64,000 nt of DNA from Rhopalosiphum padi (GCF_020882245.1 NC_083598.1:310001-374000), one strand, 5' to 3'. Shown: positions 47,801 through 58,507, counted from the stretch's first letter. Translations and numbers: made by a program. The notes: generated by a model not told the origin, from the sequence alone.

Positions 47801-49202
47801 AAAAATTATGCATTAAATTATAAAATAATAAAAAGTATACAAAAAGTAAAAACATTTAAATGTATTTTAACACATTCGACATTTACACATAATAAATTAG
47901 ATTTTTGACAAACTCGAAATTATTTAAGTACCTACCAATGAATGTATTTTTGAACGTATTCTTCATTTATTATTTGTCTTAAACTATTTTATTTATATTC
48001 GTCAAGTTTTTATTGGTTAATTCACACTTGACATTTTACAATACATATGTATACTTACTGATCTATATTTCATTTACTAAATTTTAAACCCACGTAAAAG
48101 TTAATAGGTGAGTTTTTATAAATAACGGTTTCTGCCCACGATGAAATAATAGTACTTAATAATAATAATGAAAAATATAACTTATAAAAGGTATGTTCTC
48201 AAAATATATCTAAAATAATTTATTATTTTTTTTTTTTTTTTTTGGCAGAAATCAGATATAACATTTGGTGGAAAACAGCCATTATATGGTGATAACGAAT
48301 TAGAATTATTTTGGTGGAAAACAGGTACGCCCAAATAAGAAACAATTTTGAAATGCCAAAAACTTAACAATTCGCAGTTTTTTAATTTTTGTGCATAATA
48401 ATATATTACTTAATATATATAATTAGTAGGGTATTTTATTTAACTTTAAAAATTATGGAGTATTAAGACGTCTTTAAAATTTATTGAAAATTCAAAATAT
48501 GTAAATAGTAAGGATATTAATACATTCGACTTTAAAAAATTACACTATGTCACTATCTGATATGTTTATATATATTGTGTGTAATGTCAACATATAATAG
48601 AAATATAGAATACTAGAATGAAAAGTATAAGTAGACACTTATTTAACATATTTTTATCATCATAGTTTGATTGTAGTCAAATAAATTATAATATATTAAT
48701 ATAGCTTGTACAATTTATTACTAGTATGTATACTATGTATGCACCTATTTGTAATAAACGTTTCTTTTATTAATTATTAAAAATTCTTTGTTGACGTAAA
48801 AATTATATTTATTTTATTATATTTATATTATTTATATTATTACAAATTAATAATTATTTCTGTTTATCGCAATATTCATTGTTAAAACTTGAGTTTTAAT
48901 ATAAGTAATAAGCAAGAAAATGTTATAATAATAATGTGAAATAATGTGTAATAGTTAAATCTAAGTAAATAATATGTAGGTACCTTTTTTTCAGCATTCT
49001 CATTGGTCAAGTTTGTTAACCAATTCCAATTGGCATGTATGACTCGGTTTGTCCATTCGGTCAATGCGTGATTGGCGTTGTCCAAATATTTGGAAGCTTC
49101 GATTTCAGAATATTTTTTTGTTCCAGCGGATAAGACTGGTCGCCAAACAACCGTTGCAGATAGCCATAGAATGGCATACAAATAATATAATTTTATCATC
49201 AT
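33899..49202 (-). CDS. ACE: Angiotensin-converting enzyme (peptidase M2), secreted, 10 coding exons
   Basis: A zinc dipeptidyl carboxypeptidase, secreted. Exons 49202-48984, 38947-38789, 38713-38611, 38481-38338, 38050-37859, 37777-37680, 37503-37209, 35152-34909, 34807-34565 and 34109-33899 join in frame to 1908 nt (635 aa), all with GT..AG. Residues 1-25 (MMIKLYYLYAILWLSATVVW then RPVLS) form a signal peptide. Zinc ligands are HEMGH (379-383) and Glu407 in GFHEAIGDT, which a splice junction divides (GAAG|GT). Substrate and chloride residues Lys507, His509, Tyr516, Arg518 and Tyr519 lie in KYHIVGNVPYIRYF with the same spacing as testis ACE. N-glycosylation sites include NLT, NYT and NYT. There is one M2 domain and no membrane anchor, as in soluble insect ACEs. 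Aphid ACEs have been reported in saliva; whether this copy is salivary cannot be seen here. Intron 2 of the gene (38948-48983) is 10 kb. Confidence 0.95.
35818..35876. repeat. (TA)n microsatellite in an ACE intron
   Basis: About 58 bp of uninterrupted TA dinucleotides, with shorter TA runs on both sides. Lies in the 2.06-kb intron between the two exons that hold the zinc ligands. No other feature recognised in this intron. Confidence 0.95.
38225..38300. repeat. Fragment of a GTTAAAAAGTTAA-type MITE
   Basis: Reads gagttaaaaagttaaagtta and 'ttttcattagcttgccca', the same motifs that form the ends of the element at 57900-58507 (agttaaaaagttaa, 'cattaacttgccc'). It ends about 40 bp before the donor of the neighbouring ACE exon. 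Confidence 0.5.
39042..39474. mobile_element. hAT-like MITE, 433 bp, near-perfect duplication
   Basis: Ends CAGTGGCGTATTTTCA and, inverted, GTAAATACGCCATTG; flanks AGCATCTA (39034-39041) and TGCATCTA (39475-39482) match at 7 of 8 bases. Subterminal GAGGGGGAGG and CCCTCCCCCCC blocks face each other. CAGTGGCGTA ends are common among hAT elements. No transposase. Confidence 0.75.
39878..40704. mobile_element. Terminal inverted repeat element with GTTAGCGGCAATG ends
   Basis: ATGTTAGCGGCAATGTGTAT at the left is mirrored by ACACATTGCCGCTAACAT at the right. The repeats continue inward (tataaaatgcctagg..tctatataatacc against ggtattatataga..cctagacatttcataaaat), about 75 bp per end. TA-rich flanks prevent a definite duplication call. 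No coding capacity. Confidence 0.65.
40940..41345 (-). pseudogene. RTE-like LINE C-terminal fragment
   Basis: Minus-strand conceptual translation with stops gives RCKNKERQTKS, then RHNQELVGIFRKLNIVNKIK, QSNLV, a damaged AGH segment, PTKSAPRKPKMQE and SRPRLCGI. The order NxELxxLF...NIVxxIK...xxLxWAGH...GxPxxRPRLRW matches the tail of the RTE-like protein at 16340-16560. Heavily decayed. Confidence 0.45.
42055..42757. repeat. Two direct copies of a repeat block
   Basis: Block 1 (42055-42240) and block 2 (42570-42757) share 'gtatttttattgtaactt', 'gagttataa.c.aaaacag', 'gtaggtgt', 'tatgtttataaat.agg.ataaact' and 'cagctttc'. Block 2 continues into a decayed copy of the repeat at 22840-23830 in inverted orientation (to 43560). 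The stretch between the blocks is AT-rich without features. Confidence 0.6.
42760..43560 (-). repeat. Dispersed repeat, inverted relative of 22840-23830
   Basis: Ends with 'ctgacaaatcatctccgttc' and 'agaatcgtttttcgtataca', the inverse of the starts of the repeats at 18318 and 22840. It contains 'tttttgacaaaatcgatttt' and the aaatttt-rich tracts typical of those copies. Non-coding. Confidence 0.5.
43985..45240 (-). pseudogene. LINE reverse transcriptase remnants, minus strand
   Basis: From 45240 leftwards the translation with breaks gives TKHNIKDKVKIENANVV, an ADALSPIHVNLILEKVIL-like block (RTE-type LRQGDALSPILFNLVLEKV), SADSVVLLDEE in place of YADDxxLL, then NIGLYLNTEK. From 44830 it becomes QYKFKKVEQFYQSICQYGLL, IWGGVKENVLKILQTNQNNI, LRIILHRKS and LRDHIAYNLPVKYSKKSF, a LINE C-terminal region. 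The end at 43995-44035 is an (AAT)n run on the plus strand, which could be the 3' tail. Either one decayed element or two joined ones. It lies in the ACE intron on the same strand as ACE. Confidence 0.5.
47277..47468 (+). CDS. Unsupported small ORF with a hydrophobic segment
   Basis: A 63-codon frame starting MSFLENNLVYNNKLGCLKRF, with a hydrophobic stretch (YPLILLTSLIIMIIINS) and the end VVVMHPRYIQDIESK. It lies in the ACE intron on the opposite strand. Upstream at about 47187 is a GTATATAAGTA that could be a TATA box. I know no relative. In DNA this AT-rich such frames arise by chance, so the call is weak. Confidence 0.15.
   Translation: MSFLENNLVYNNKLGCLKRFLIRQLCYPLILLTSLIIMIIINSYNFDIVVVMHPRYIQDIESK
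47995..48335 (-). mobile_element. Decayed, deleted copy of the 29882-31209 MULE
   Basis: The left part (gttaattcacacttgacatt, 'aacccacgtaaa', 'ggtgagtttttataaa') matches 30125-30220 of the intact element, and the right part (tggtggaaaacagcc, 'atggtgataacg', tttggtggaaaacag) matches its right inverted repeat at 31139-31200. The transposase body is gone. The left inverted repeat was not found. Confidence 0.65.
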
Positions 49203-49206
49203 AGTG

Positions 49207-51921
49207 CTGTAACACAATATAACAAACATAGAATTACCTTGTTATTTGTTAATAAAATTATCAATTTGATATTTACAAAGAATTTTAATAACCCCACTGG
49301 TAGATATAACAACTACGTATTTTATACACAACTAAAGATTAAAAAATAAATAACTTCAAAATTTTCAGTATTATTAATTTAATTTTATTAATTTTGTTAA
49401 TAATATAAGTTGATCATCGAATGGTTTACTAAAAAAAAAAAAAAAACAGTATGTTATACGAATCTTTTTATTTTTCAATCATATTTATGTAAATATGTTT
49501 AATTCACACTAAATGCCTCTAAAGCATTGTGGGCATTGAGTATTTGAGTGACCCGTTGTATTATATCATAATAAAGCGTAACATTAAAATCAATCACGCA
49601 ATTGTATGAACAATAAACAAAAAATGCAGTTCAAATTGTTTTAAAGAGTTAACAACAATAGTAGATATCGCAATAAATAATAACTATTACAGAAATAGGT
49701 TCTATAATAAAGAAATTTGCGGACTTTTTTATAAAACAAACAAAAATTGACAAATGTATATTTATTATGTAGATAGACCATGATTTCATAATTAATGTCA
49801 TGGTTTGAATATTATTAATGTTTTTCACGAATATTTTTTATGGAGAACAGGATTAAACTACAACGATTTAATTATTTTACAGCCTTGTCTGGTTTGGTTA
49901 ATTTAATATAATATAGAGAAAACCAGTTTTATTTTATTTCGATTTAAGCACTGTCTGTACAGCGTACAGACATTGTAGTTAAGTCATTCAACCTTGCCAA
50001 TTTGTTGAAAAAACTTTGACCCAATATAAATTGTATTATAACTGTATGATTAAAAATATATCTGTTTTTTTTTCACGCTTTTAAGCATAATAAGCGTTTT
50101 AAAATAAAAAAGCAAAAATCGAGTTGGTCGAATCATTGTTTTTTCTGCATGATATCATTATATCAATACAGAGTTTTAGTGCAGTAACATTATTGTATAT
50201 TTTAATTAAAACTGTATTAATATTTTTGAACCTGTGTACTTATATATTATTGTATATCTACTCAATATTTCATTAATACAAAACGGATCATTTAACTTTT
50301 CCAATGTTTATACATAGATACTTAAGCATGTACTTATATTTGCAATAAAATTATATTATAAAATATAGGTACATAATAATAAAATATATAAATTTAATAT
50401 TATGTTTTTTTGTGACTGTGGTTTTAAATTGAAATATTTTACAATTTTAAATACCTACCTAATAGGTATGTATAGTTAACTACCAAAAAAATAGAACGTA
50501 TTTTAACTTGTTTAAAAATAATAAAAATAACTGTTTTATTTTCAAAATAATAGACGCTTAGGTGCCAATATATATATATTTATATTTGTTAGGTAACTAT
50601 AACGAGTACTAACTGAATTTAAGTTATAGAAACAATAATTGTTTGATGTTCTATTAAAATTAATTTGTTCTTCAACAGTAAGAAATTATTAATTTGAATG
50701 CACTATCATTGATCACCAATGTCATAGGTTAATATTAAGAAAAAATTAATTTCATTTACAATTTAGCATGCATCTGATATGTGAACATGTATTTTAATAA
50801 TTACTTAACAAACGCCAACTATACAATATAATATGTAATATACCTTACTACTATATTGTAATATAATATCATAGTCTTATAAATATTTTGATAAGACAGT
50901 ATGTTACATGCAAATATGAAATCGATCAGTTTTATTTTCGATTTTACACTACATATAATAATGTACTTAAATGGCTAAATTACTTAATAATATTTTACAA
51001 TGAATTGCGGAGTTCAATATTTTCTTTTGTTTATGTTATAATATTTTAATAATTAATAATGATTTTTTTATAAACCTATATGTTTCCGTTTATTGTTTTT
51101 GGCCACTATAAAGACGTATACAATTTGATAAAACAGTACTCCTCAAATTGGTTATGTATTAAATATCAACATTGTATACACGTGATACATTTCTAAACAA
51201 ATAATAAAAGAGATGATATTATGCGATTAAATTGCATAATATTCTTCATCACATGTTGAGATAAATTATTTGAATACCTATTACGTAATAGACAACCTAT
51301 ACAGAAGCCTACTTTTCGTTTCATTATATAGATATATCTAAATTTGTCAAAATAAGAAATTTATAGATTTTTAGACTCAAATTATCGTTACATACGTACC
51401 TAATATTATTATTATTTATATACCTATATAATTTATAGTATCTAATTACTTTAAACTAAATAAAATCATCGGTCATGTACAGTATATGTAAATTTCCATC
51501 GTAGTATTCGTTAGATAACTTTAATAATAAAATACGTCAAAATAACCAATTGATGAATTAAAGAAGAAAAAATACGACATATTTTCATTCGTGTAGAGTG
51601 TAAACTATTGAACATTATTAGTATTTACTTACCTTACTATATTTAACTATAACTCTTAAGATAATTATACAATTACTATAAATAAACCAAAGTTATAGGT
51701 AGTAAATTCTTGAACTGTATGTACTTGTCAATATGCAGTTTAAAATAAATAAAATTTAAAATAATCAATAAATAGTATAATAATTGTTTATTATATTATT
51801 ATATTTATATTACAATTATACCGAAACACTTTAACTACTGACACCATTAATAAACTGTTATGTCTACACGTATTTGAAATGGATTCATTGGGTAAGTAAA
51901 TATTGGTAATTTATTACTAAC
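49207..51921. other. ACE intron 1 (5' UTR intron), no gene seen
   Basis: AT-rich intron between the probable non-coding first exon and the exon with the start codon. No repeats with clear termini. A short palindrome gtctgtac-agc-gtacagac occurs at about 49951-49970. Confidence 0.5.
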
Positions 51922-52050
51922 CTGCAGAGAACATTAATCACAAAGTCTGTACTGTAATGGTAACGGCGGTCTAGGAATCGTTGGGTCCGCGCGGCTGAGG
52001 CGACCACGGCGGCAGCGAATTGAGTGTTTGGTCGGTGCGTGCGCCGTCGT
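51922..52050 (-). other. ACE: Probable non-coding first exon of ACE
   Basis: A GC- and CpG-rich patch that stands out from the AT-rich surroundings. On the minus strand it ends in CTCTGCAG|GTTAGT, a strong donor, with the break at 51922/51921. The coding exon at 49206 begins with a strong acceptor (gtgttacag|CACTATGATG) just 4 bases before the start codon, so the upstream leader has to come from another exon. This patch is the nearest good candidate. The right boundary is estimated from the TATA-like motif. Confidence 0.55.
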
Positions 52051-52072
52051 CAACGTCGTAGGTACGAGTGGC

Positions 52073-52090
52073 CACTATATAGTATATTAT
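52073..52090 (-). promoter_or_regulatory. TATA-like motif of the ACE promoter
   Basis: On the minus strand taatatactatatagtggcc precedes the GC-rich first exon; a TATATAG core at about 52075-52083 would place a start near 52050. Confidence 0.35.
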
Positions 52091-52099
52091 AATGATTTC

Positions 52100-53750
52100 T
52101 TTATTACATTATGTTGTCGCTGGAATAAAAAGATGAAAGCGAATCGAATTTGAATCTCAGCAGTCCCATGAAAATTCGCACGCCGCGGAACTGAATAACA
52201 CTGAACGATGAATAACGCTGGTGAATTAAGATGTCGATGATGAAGATAACAACGACGACGACGACAACGATGATGATAATGATGATAATAATATTAATAA
52301 ATCTTACATTTTCATTCGGAAGCCATTTTTTACCATACCTATAAGTATAATACATGCAAAATATGTATTGATATATGAAAGGAGGGACTGGAGGGAGAGA
52401 ATAAAACGCACGTCTTGTGCTAGGCATAACCTTTTGACACATTGTATATACAAGAGGATAATATATTTTTCTAATGAAAGAGTGGGAAAGAACGACGGAG
52501 AAATAAAAATAATAATAAAAATAGGTAGGTAATATCATGCCACTCGAATACACTGTAACACATGCTAAACGATGTTTTAATTATAAGATATACAACTTCG
52601 TTTTGGTGTTATTGTTTTCTCTGCACTCTCAATAAGTAGTGGATATCGATTCTACAAAAACGACATTGAAATAACATCATTCAATCGTCACTGTTAATAT
52701 ATATACTCTAAAGCCTTAACTATTAATTAAATGTGCTTTAAAACAAAAAAAAAAAAACGAATTTTATATACTCAAGCATACGACGTACATAATATAGAGG
52801 TAATATTAATTATATGTTATTGAACACATTAATTAATAATTATAATATTTGAATTTAAGTAACAATAAACACTGTAGTACTAAGTGGACAGCGATACGTT
52901 ATGATGGAGAGAAGTTTTAAAGAAGCTAACCCCGGCGGTTCTCCAAATTTACTGAATCTACCGAGAAAATATTGAGACATTTTAATTTTAACCTTCTATG
53001 GTTTTAATTAGATCCTAACTTAACCTAGGGTTAAAATCGAATAAATATATAAAAATACTATATTTATTTACTGGGTAAAATAATACTTATCTAAAAAGTA
53101 TTCACTATTTTTTTTTAAATTTATTCAATTGCGTATTACCTCATTTGTCCTTTGAAAGTTCCTGTTAATTATTTTTTTGATTAATTAAAGATGATAATAT
53201 TGGAATAAACATAAGTTTACTGACATGGGATAGGTACTCAAAATATTAATCAGTTTTACTCTTGACATTTCGATTATAACTTTTGATTTTGTCAAATCAC
53301 GTTTTAGTTGATATTTAAAAATCTTATAAGTCACCACTTCGTATTTATGCTCGTCGCTCGACCCAATTTATTACACAAATACTTTATTTAAATACTATAA
53401 TTCCAATAAATTCAATATAATATATTATTTAAATAATATTTTGAACATATGTATATAATTTAGTGGATATAATTATTATGTTTCTTATTTTGGATTCCGA
53501 ACGGAGCGATGAATGTGTCAATTATACAAGGATATACATTTATTTTAATTTTATTTTTTGTCCGTCTGTTGATCACTTTTTGAAACAGTAAAAATGCTTC
53601 AATATAGTTAAATCTCTAACTTAAAGGGGGTTTCTGATAGCTAATTGGATTTAGTTGATTCCTTAAAGATCGTTTTTGTTTTATTTTGTTGAGAATTAAA
53701 AAATAAATAACTGAATAAAAATGTTTAACTATTACATTTTAACATTTGGT
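52100..53750. other. Intergenic upstream of ACE
   Basis: The start (52230-52300) is simple sequence of GAT/GAC/AAT triplets, which gives a spurious 149-codon frame. A stretch at 53490-53660 (ttccgaacggagcgatgaatg, 'gtccgtctgttgatcact') resembles part of the dispersed repeats at 42760-43560. No gene seen. Confidence 0.45.
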
Positions 53751-53753
53751 ATT

Positions 53754-54203
53754 CTTGTAGTAACGGTCTACCGCACACCTGTCATCTGCCACACATCTAT
53801 ATAAATATATTATATGGTGGTCATTCCCAATGATTCGACGGTGATTAGAATTCACCTAATTCATTAATTTATCTATTTCATCTCGGTGTAACTTCTATAA
53901 TAATAATTTAATTAATATTATAATATAACCCAGACCTAACAATATATGAGATAATCAGTTACTGTTTAGTTTGTGCTGTAATACGAAATACATTTTTCTA
54001 CAGTTAAAACACTTTAAGCATTATTTTAGCTAAACATTTTTATGCAATTGCTCAATCGGAAAAAAATACCATAATTTTTTAAAGGAAAGAGAACTTATTG
54101 AAATTGTTTACCTACGTGGTAACTGGTATGCGTATAGAAACATACGTGGTAGACTGCAGGTAGACGACAAGTGTGCGGTAGACCGCATACCCTACGACAA
54201 AAA
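53754..54203. mobile_element. TIR element with GGTCTACCGCACAC ends
   Basis: Left end CGGTCTACCGCACACCTGTC followed by ATCTGCCACAC; right end inverted, GTGGTAGACTGCAGGTAGAC followed by GACAAGTGTGCGGTAGACCG. The arms are about 45-60 bp and the right arm contains an extra GTAGAC motif. No clear duplication, no coding capacity. The repeated terminal motif recalls MULE ends, but that is a guess. Confidence 0.6.
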
Positions 54204-54693
54204 TACCTTACATTTAATATAAACAATTTAATTTAATATTTGTATTTATATTTATTTATTTATGAATATGACATTGGATATTCGAATGTATTAACTATAC
54301 AATATTACAATTTATATCATTAAGCTATTTTTGTTTTTTTGATCACCTTAAAAACTAATGAAATGCATGCTTATATGTATAAAAAGCTCTTATAAAACAA
54401 TCAAATACAACATAGAATTTATTGTATTATTCATTATTGATTAAATCATGATACATACATTTTTATAAATTATTAATTTATTATCTTTAGTATTAAATTT
54501 ATATTAATTAAAAATTAAATTTAACGTTATAGTATAATATTGAAACCGTGAACAACTTTAAGTTTGAGTCCCAAATTTCAAAAACAGTATGAATTATTGA
54601 ATTGAGTTCCGATGTATTGAGTACCTATATGATTTGCGTTCCGTTAATCGTTTTTATTTTGTCAGTAAAATATTTTGGATCCCGGCATTTTAT

Positions 54694-54954
54694 TTATTTA
54701 TCATGGGAAAATTCAAGTTGAATAAAGTTCAGTTCATTAGCGTTACCCAAGAGACACCACGTGGAGGTTACTAGGTTAGCAAAAAAGTATCCCGAAAATT
54801 TAATTATTTTGTTAGTTAGTTTACTCATGTACTGTAGAGCTTGCGCTAAAGAAATATTAGAGCTGCAGAGTGCACACCCTGTTTGTTTTAATGAAGGAAA
54901 AAAATTTGACGCTCGCGTATAATAAATAGCACATATTATCAGAAATATAAACAT
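54694..54954 (-). CDS. Possible small secreted protein, 86 aa, unknown
   Basis: The frame starts MFIFLIICAIYYTRASNFFP, which looks like a signal peptide with cleavage after TRA, followed by a 70-residue mature part with three cysteines (GCALC and TWC). The stop is followed at once by overlapping AATAAA signals (CATGATAAATAAATAAAATG on the minus strand). I recognise no family. Short DNA near the 3' side (54560-54660) contains motifs like the MULE ends elsewhere (gagttccgat, tttgcgttccg), so it may lie in a transposon. Low confidence. Confidence 0.2.
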   Translation of the reverse strand: MFIFLIICAIYYTRASNFFPSLKQTGCALCSSNISLAQALQYMSKLTNKIIKFSGYFFANLVTSTWCLLGNANELNFIQLEFSHDK

Positions 54955-55489
54955 ATATTATATATCATAAATCATAAATCATAATGTATAAATATTTACG
55001 GTTTAAACAACAAAATTCCTTTAACTATCACTATTTTCCATTTGGCGATGGTTAATTTGAGCACAAATGCACAATCACAATATTTGACGGCATAACACAA
55101 TGGTGATGAACTGATGACCATGGTTTATCTTAAAGACCGTGAAGTTAATCTCTTGATATTCATAGGTTAATGATCAATGTTTCAATCATAATTCCTAAAA
55201 ATTCGGTAAACAAAATAATGTCAAATGATACTTATGTTATAAGCTCATAGACATATATAATTAATTATTAAAAATTCAAAACATATTATTTTTTATGAAC
55301 TGCATAACATTTAAATAAGAACTACACATTTTTTGCACAACTGCATGTTAGCGCAAGCTCTGGTGTACAAAACTGATAAAATATTTAATTTACTATAACA
55401 TTTTAAATAAAATTTACATTAATACTCGTCAATTGTCATAGCTTAATTATGTTTTTTTATCATAGTCAATATTTTTATTATAATATAGC

Positions 55490-55640
55490 TTATTAAATAT
55501 AATGCCTACATGCGTATATAAACCGGGGATTTATAAATCTGGACCGTATAAACCCGGATTGTACATATCACTTTATTAGGACCGTAGAATTGTATATGGT
55601 CCACATTTATACGGTTCAGATATTTACGTTCCTGATATTT
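55490..55640. repeat. Cluster of ACCGTATAAA-type inverted motifs
   Basis: Contains ctggaccgtataaacccgg, ggaccgtagaattgtatatg, 'ggtccacatttatacggttc' in both orientations. Possibly one end of an inverted-repeat transposon; the other end was not found. Confidence 0.35.
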
Positions 55641-56626
55641 TGGTAATTAATTTTACTTGATACTTAGAAGTTGTTAGTTACATACATATATTCTTTTCTT
55701 GTATATGCTCATTACTCTTAATATTGTCCAATGACGGACACTCAAATCACAACAAAAATGTATTTAAAAAAAAAAGAAACATATATATCTACCAAATAAT
55801 CAAGACCAGATTTAAAATACTTATGGACATTTGTTTTATTTTTGGTGGGTCAAAGGTGTTTTTCAAAAAATTAGTATGAAAGCACAGTATGCCCATCAAA
55901 TGAGGTTACTGATTAGTGATTACATAAAACTATATAGTACGAAACTGTAAGTCAACACCACATCCGCCCGGTCAACATGCGTAACGTATTATAAATTATG
56001 ATGTATTATTATTCGTCTTCATTTTCCCTAGACATTTTTGTTATATTTTGTGAACATTACCATCTTATAGTACTTATTACTATTTTTTCTTAAAATTACA
56101 TATCTACGAATATTCGTTGTACAGCATTAATTCATTTCTGATTTCAGTTTTAAAATTTTCCATCATGAGTCATGATAAAACTGCGGGCACACATGATAAT
56201 AAACTGAACGTTGCAGTTGCAGTAGGTCATAATATAATGAAACCATAGCTGATAATACATAATTTTTTTAGATCATTCGCGTGCTCAGGGACGTAGCCAG
56301 AGGGGGTCTATGGGGTCCGGATCCCCTCCACCCCCTAAATGTCATCGACGAAATTTTTTTTTAGAATCTGAGTGGAACGAAAATGCTAATGTTTTTACAA
56401 TGATGTTTTGTTTTGTACTCGTAAATCTAATAATTAATTATATGTTATGGAAAAAATTTACAAAATGATACGGTTAGCACACATATAAATATATATATAT
56501 ATATAGGTTTTCGTATATAAGTATACCATATAGCTGGGTATGAGGTAAATATAAAAATATACAATATACATAGACGATAAACCTTTGTATAAACTAAACT
56601 CCATTATAATAACCATGTTGATAAGA

Positions 56627-57386
56627 GTCATCTGTGCACGCCTATATGTGTCCACCTTTGGGTTTCTTAAACTATAAAAAAAAAAACAATCATACATTTT
56701 AGAGTATAAACACGTTAGTTAAGTAAGTACTGTATGGTTTATTGGTATTTTAAGGAAGTAGGTATATAGGTATACCTATTAAGAGGACGTTATACCCGCA
56801 TCCGCATGTGTTGTCTCTGTCTTACTAATGTAGATCATAGCAAATTTTCGTTCAGCAGAACTTATTTTGTGATGTTAGCTTTAATATTAGAGTAAATTTA
56901 CCTATTATCAAATTTAAAGGTAAGAATATTATCTTTATATAACGTTATATTATATAATATTTTATTGATAAATTAATTTTTAAGTGAGTTATGGTTATGT
57001 AAAATATTAAAACTTTAAAATGTTCGTAACTCGCTTTAAAATTAAAATACCAATAAAAGCCTATGAGATGTCCTAGATAACATTATTACCTTTAAGTTCG
57101 ATAATTGACTAAATAAATTGACTCTAATATTAAAGCTAACATCACAAAATAAGTTCTGCTGAACGAAAATTTGCTATGATCTACATTAGTAAGACAGAGA
57201 CAACACATGCGGATGCGGGTATAACGTCTTCTTAATAGGTATACCTATATACCTACTTCCTTAAAATACCAATAAACCATACAGTACTTACTTAACTAAC
57301 GTGTTTATACTCTAAAATGTATGATTGTTTTTTTTTTATAGTTTAAGAAACCCAAAGGTGGACACATATAGGCGTGCACAGATGAC
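56627..57386. repeat. 760-bp inverted repeat centred on a palindromic MITE
   Basis: Sequence from 56627 (GTCATCTGTGCACGCC) reads the same, inverted, from 57386 leftwards. Outside the MITE at 56782-57232 the two 154-bp arms are nearly identical, differing by one base in an A/T run. Inside the MITE the arms differ more. The centre is near 57007. Confidence 0.85.
56782..57232. mobile_element. Palindromic MITE (AGAGGAC ends, TA target), 451 bp
   Basis: Left end AGAGGACGTTATACCCGCAT, right end inverted with one change (AGAAGACG). The same family as 2430-2846; shared blocks include GTTGTCTCTGTCTTACTAA and TTTGTGATGTTAGC. TA flanks both ends. It has no coding capacity. Confidence 0.8.
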
Positions 57387-57898
57387 CTGAATTTCAGGGG
57401 TGCCTACAATTTTCTCAGGCCATTTTCTTAATTTGGGCCCTCTCTTAGCAAAACATGTACATATTTTAGTAAATTATAATGCATGAATAAATATTACTTA
57501 CATTATATCACATATTAATCAGTGGTATTATTAGTACCAAGTAATATAATATTTCATTAGATAGTTGGATCTAAAATCTTTTTTCAAGATAATTGCAATA
57601 TTTATTTATTATTTTTACTTTTGTAGACAATAATATCTAGCTGTTATAACTTATAATCATAATAAGTTTTATCACGCAAATTTAAAATATTTTACGTTGT
57701 ATTATTTTTTTTATCCCGAAACATAATTTTTTTTTACGACATATTTTAGAAAAAATACCATTTTTATTTTAGTAACATTAGTTAAAATACGGACCCATAA
57801 ATTATATGCTATAAGACTTAAATTTTAGGGTCCCAATTACATGTCGGGGGACGGGGGTCCCCAGACACACCCGGAACCCCCTGTGCGCACGCCTATAT
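57367..57898. mobile_element. hAT-like TIR element (TATAGGCGTGC ends)
   Basis: TATAGGCGTGCACAG at the left and CTGTGCGCACGCCTATA at the right enclose about 500 bp; C/G-rich subterminal blocks (cccagacacacccgg) recall hAT elements. The first bases form the outer end of the palindrome at 56627-57386. No convincing duplication. Non-coding. Confidence 0.5.
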
Positions 57899-57899
57899 G

Positions 57900-58507
57900 G
57901 GTGGGCATTAACTAGTTAAAAAGTTAATTTTTTTTTAACTTTTTAACTTAACTATAGTAAATTTATTTTATAATCAACTTATGAGCTTAACTAGTTTAAT
58001 TTACAGTTGAAATAACTTAGCTTTTCTCAGTTAATATAAAAAAAAAATCAATCAAGTTAAAAACATTTTAAAATTTTTCGTTTATACGTAAATATTACTT
58101 TATTAGTATAAAATAAAAATAATCCAATACTATAATAACACAAACATGTTCTTTTTCTTGATAACATAATTGTGTATATATAGTTTTAAATTAATAAGTA
58201 TTAGTAAAGTAAAAGGGTAGGTATATCAGTTGTACGTTAGTTTATGATAAAAGTTCAATAAAATTGTTTTTTATAATTTATAAATAATAAACTAGAAAGA
58301 CACATCCACTCTTTATGTGATTTACATAGTAATTAAAAAAAATAGATTATTTTTTTTTAAACTGAGTTAAGTTAATGTTTTTCTTCATATTAATAACTTG
58401 TAACCTATCGCGTTAAATTTATAATTTGTTAACTTTTAACTTATCGATCTTGTATCCTCTTAACTTAACTTAACTTGAGTTAATTATTTTCATTAACTTG
58501 CCCACCT
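57900..58507. mobile_element. MITE with GGTGGGCA..TTAA ends
   Basis: The left end GGTGGGCATTAACTAGTTAA is mirrored by 'cattaacttgcccacc'. Both subterminal regions are rich in GTTAA/TTAAC (aaaaagttaa, ttaacttaacttaacttgag). It abuts the previous element. A fragment of the same family is at 38225-38300. Confidence 0.6.

Larger units (their letters stand above)
38948..48983. other. 10-kb ACE intron full of repeats
   Basis: The intron between the signal-peptide exon and the rest of the gene. It contains a hAT element (39042-39474), a TIR element (39878-40704), LINE fragments (40940-41345, 43985-45240), duplicated repeat blocks (42055-43560), a MULE relic (47995-48335) and long AT-rich stretches (45250-47150, 46000-47000 in particular) in which I see nothing. 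Confidence 0.7.

Noticed and set aside
49951..49970. Palindrome gtctgtac-agc-gtacagac
   Set aside because: Isolated 8-bp arms in a 64-kb window are expected by chance; no associated feature.
52104..52553. 149-codon minus-strand frame
   Set aside because: Its core is Ile/Val homopolymer from GAT/GAC/AAT triplet repeats; no conserved residues and no splice context.
56280..56350. hAT-like end 'cagggacgtagccagaggggg'
   Set aside because: Looks like a common hAT terminus, but the partner end and duplication could not be found with confidence.
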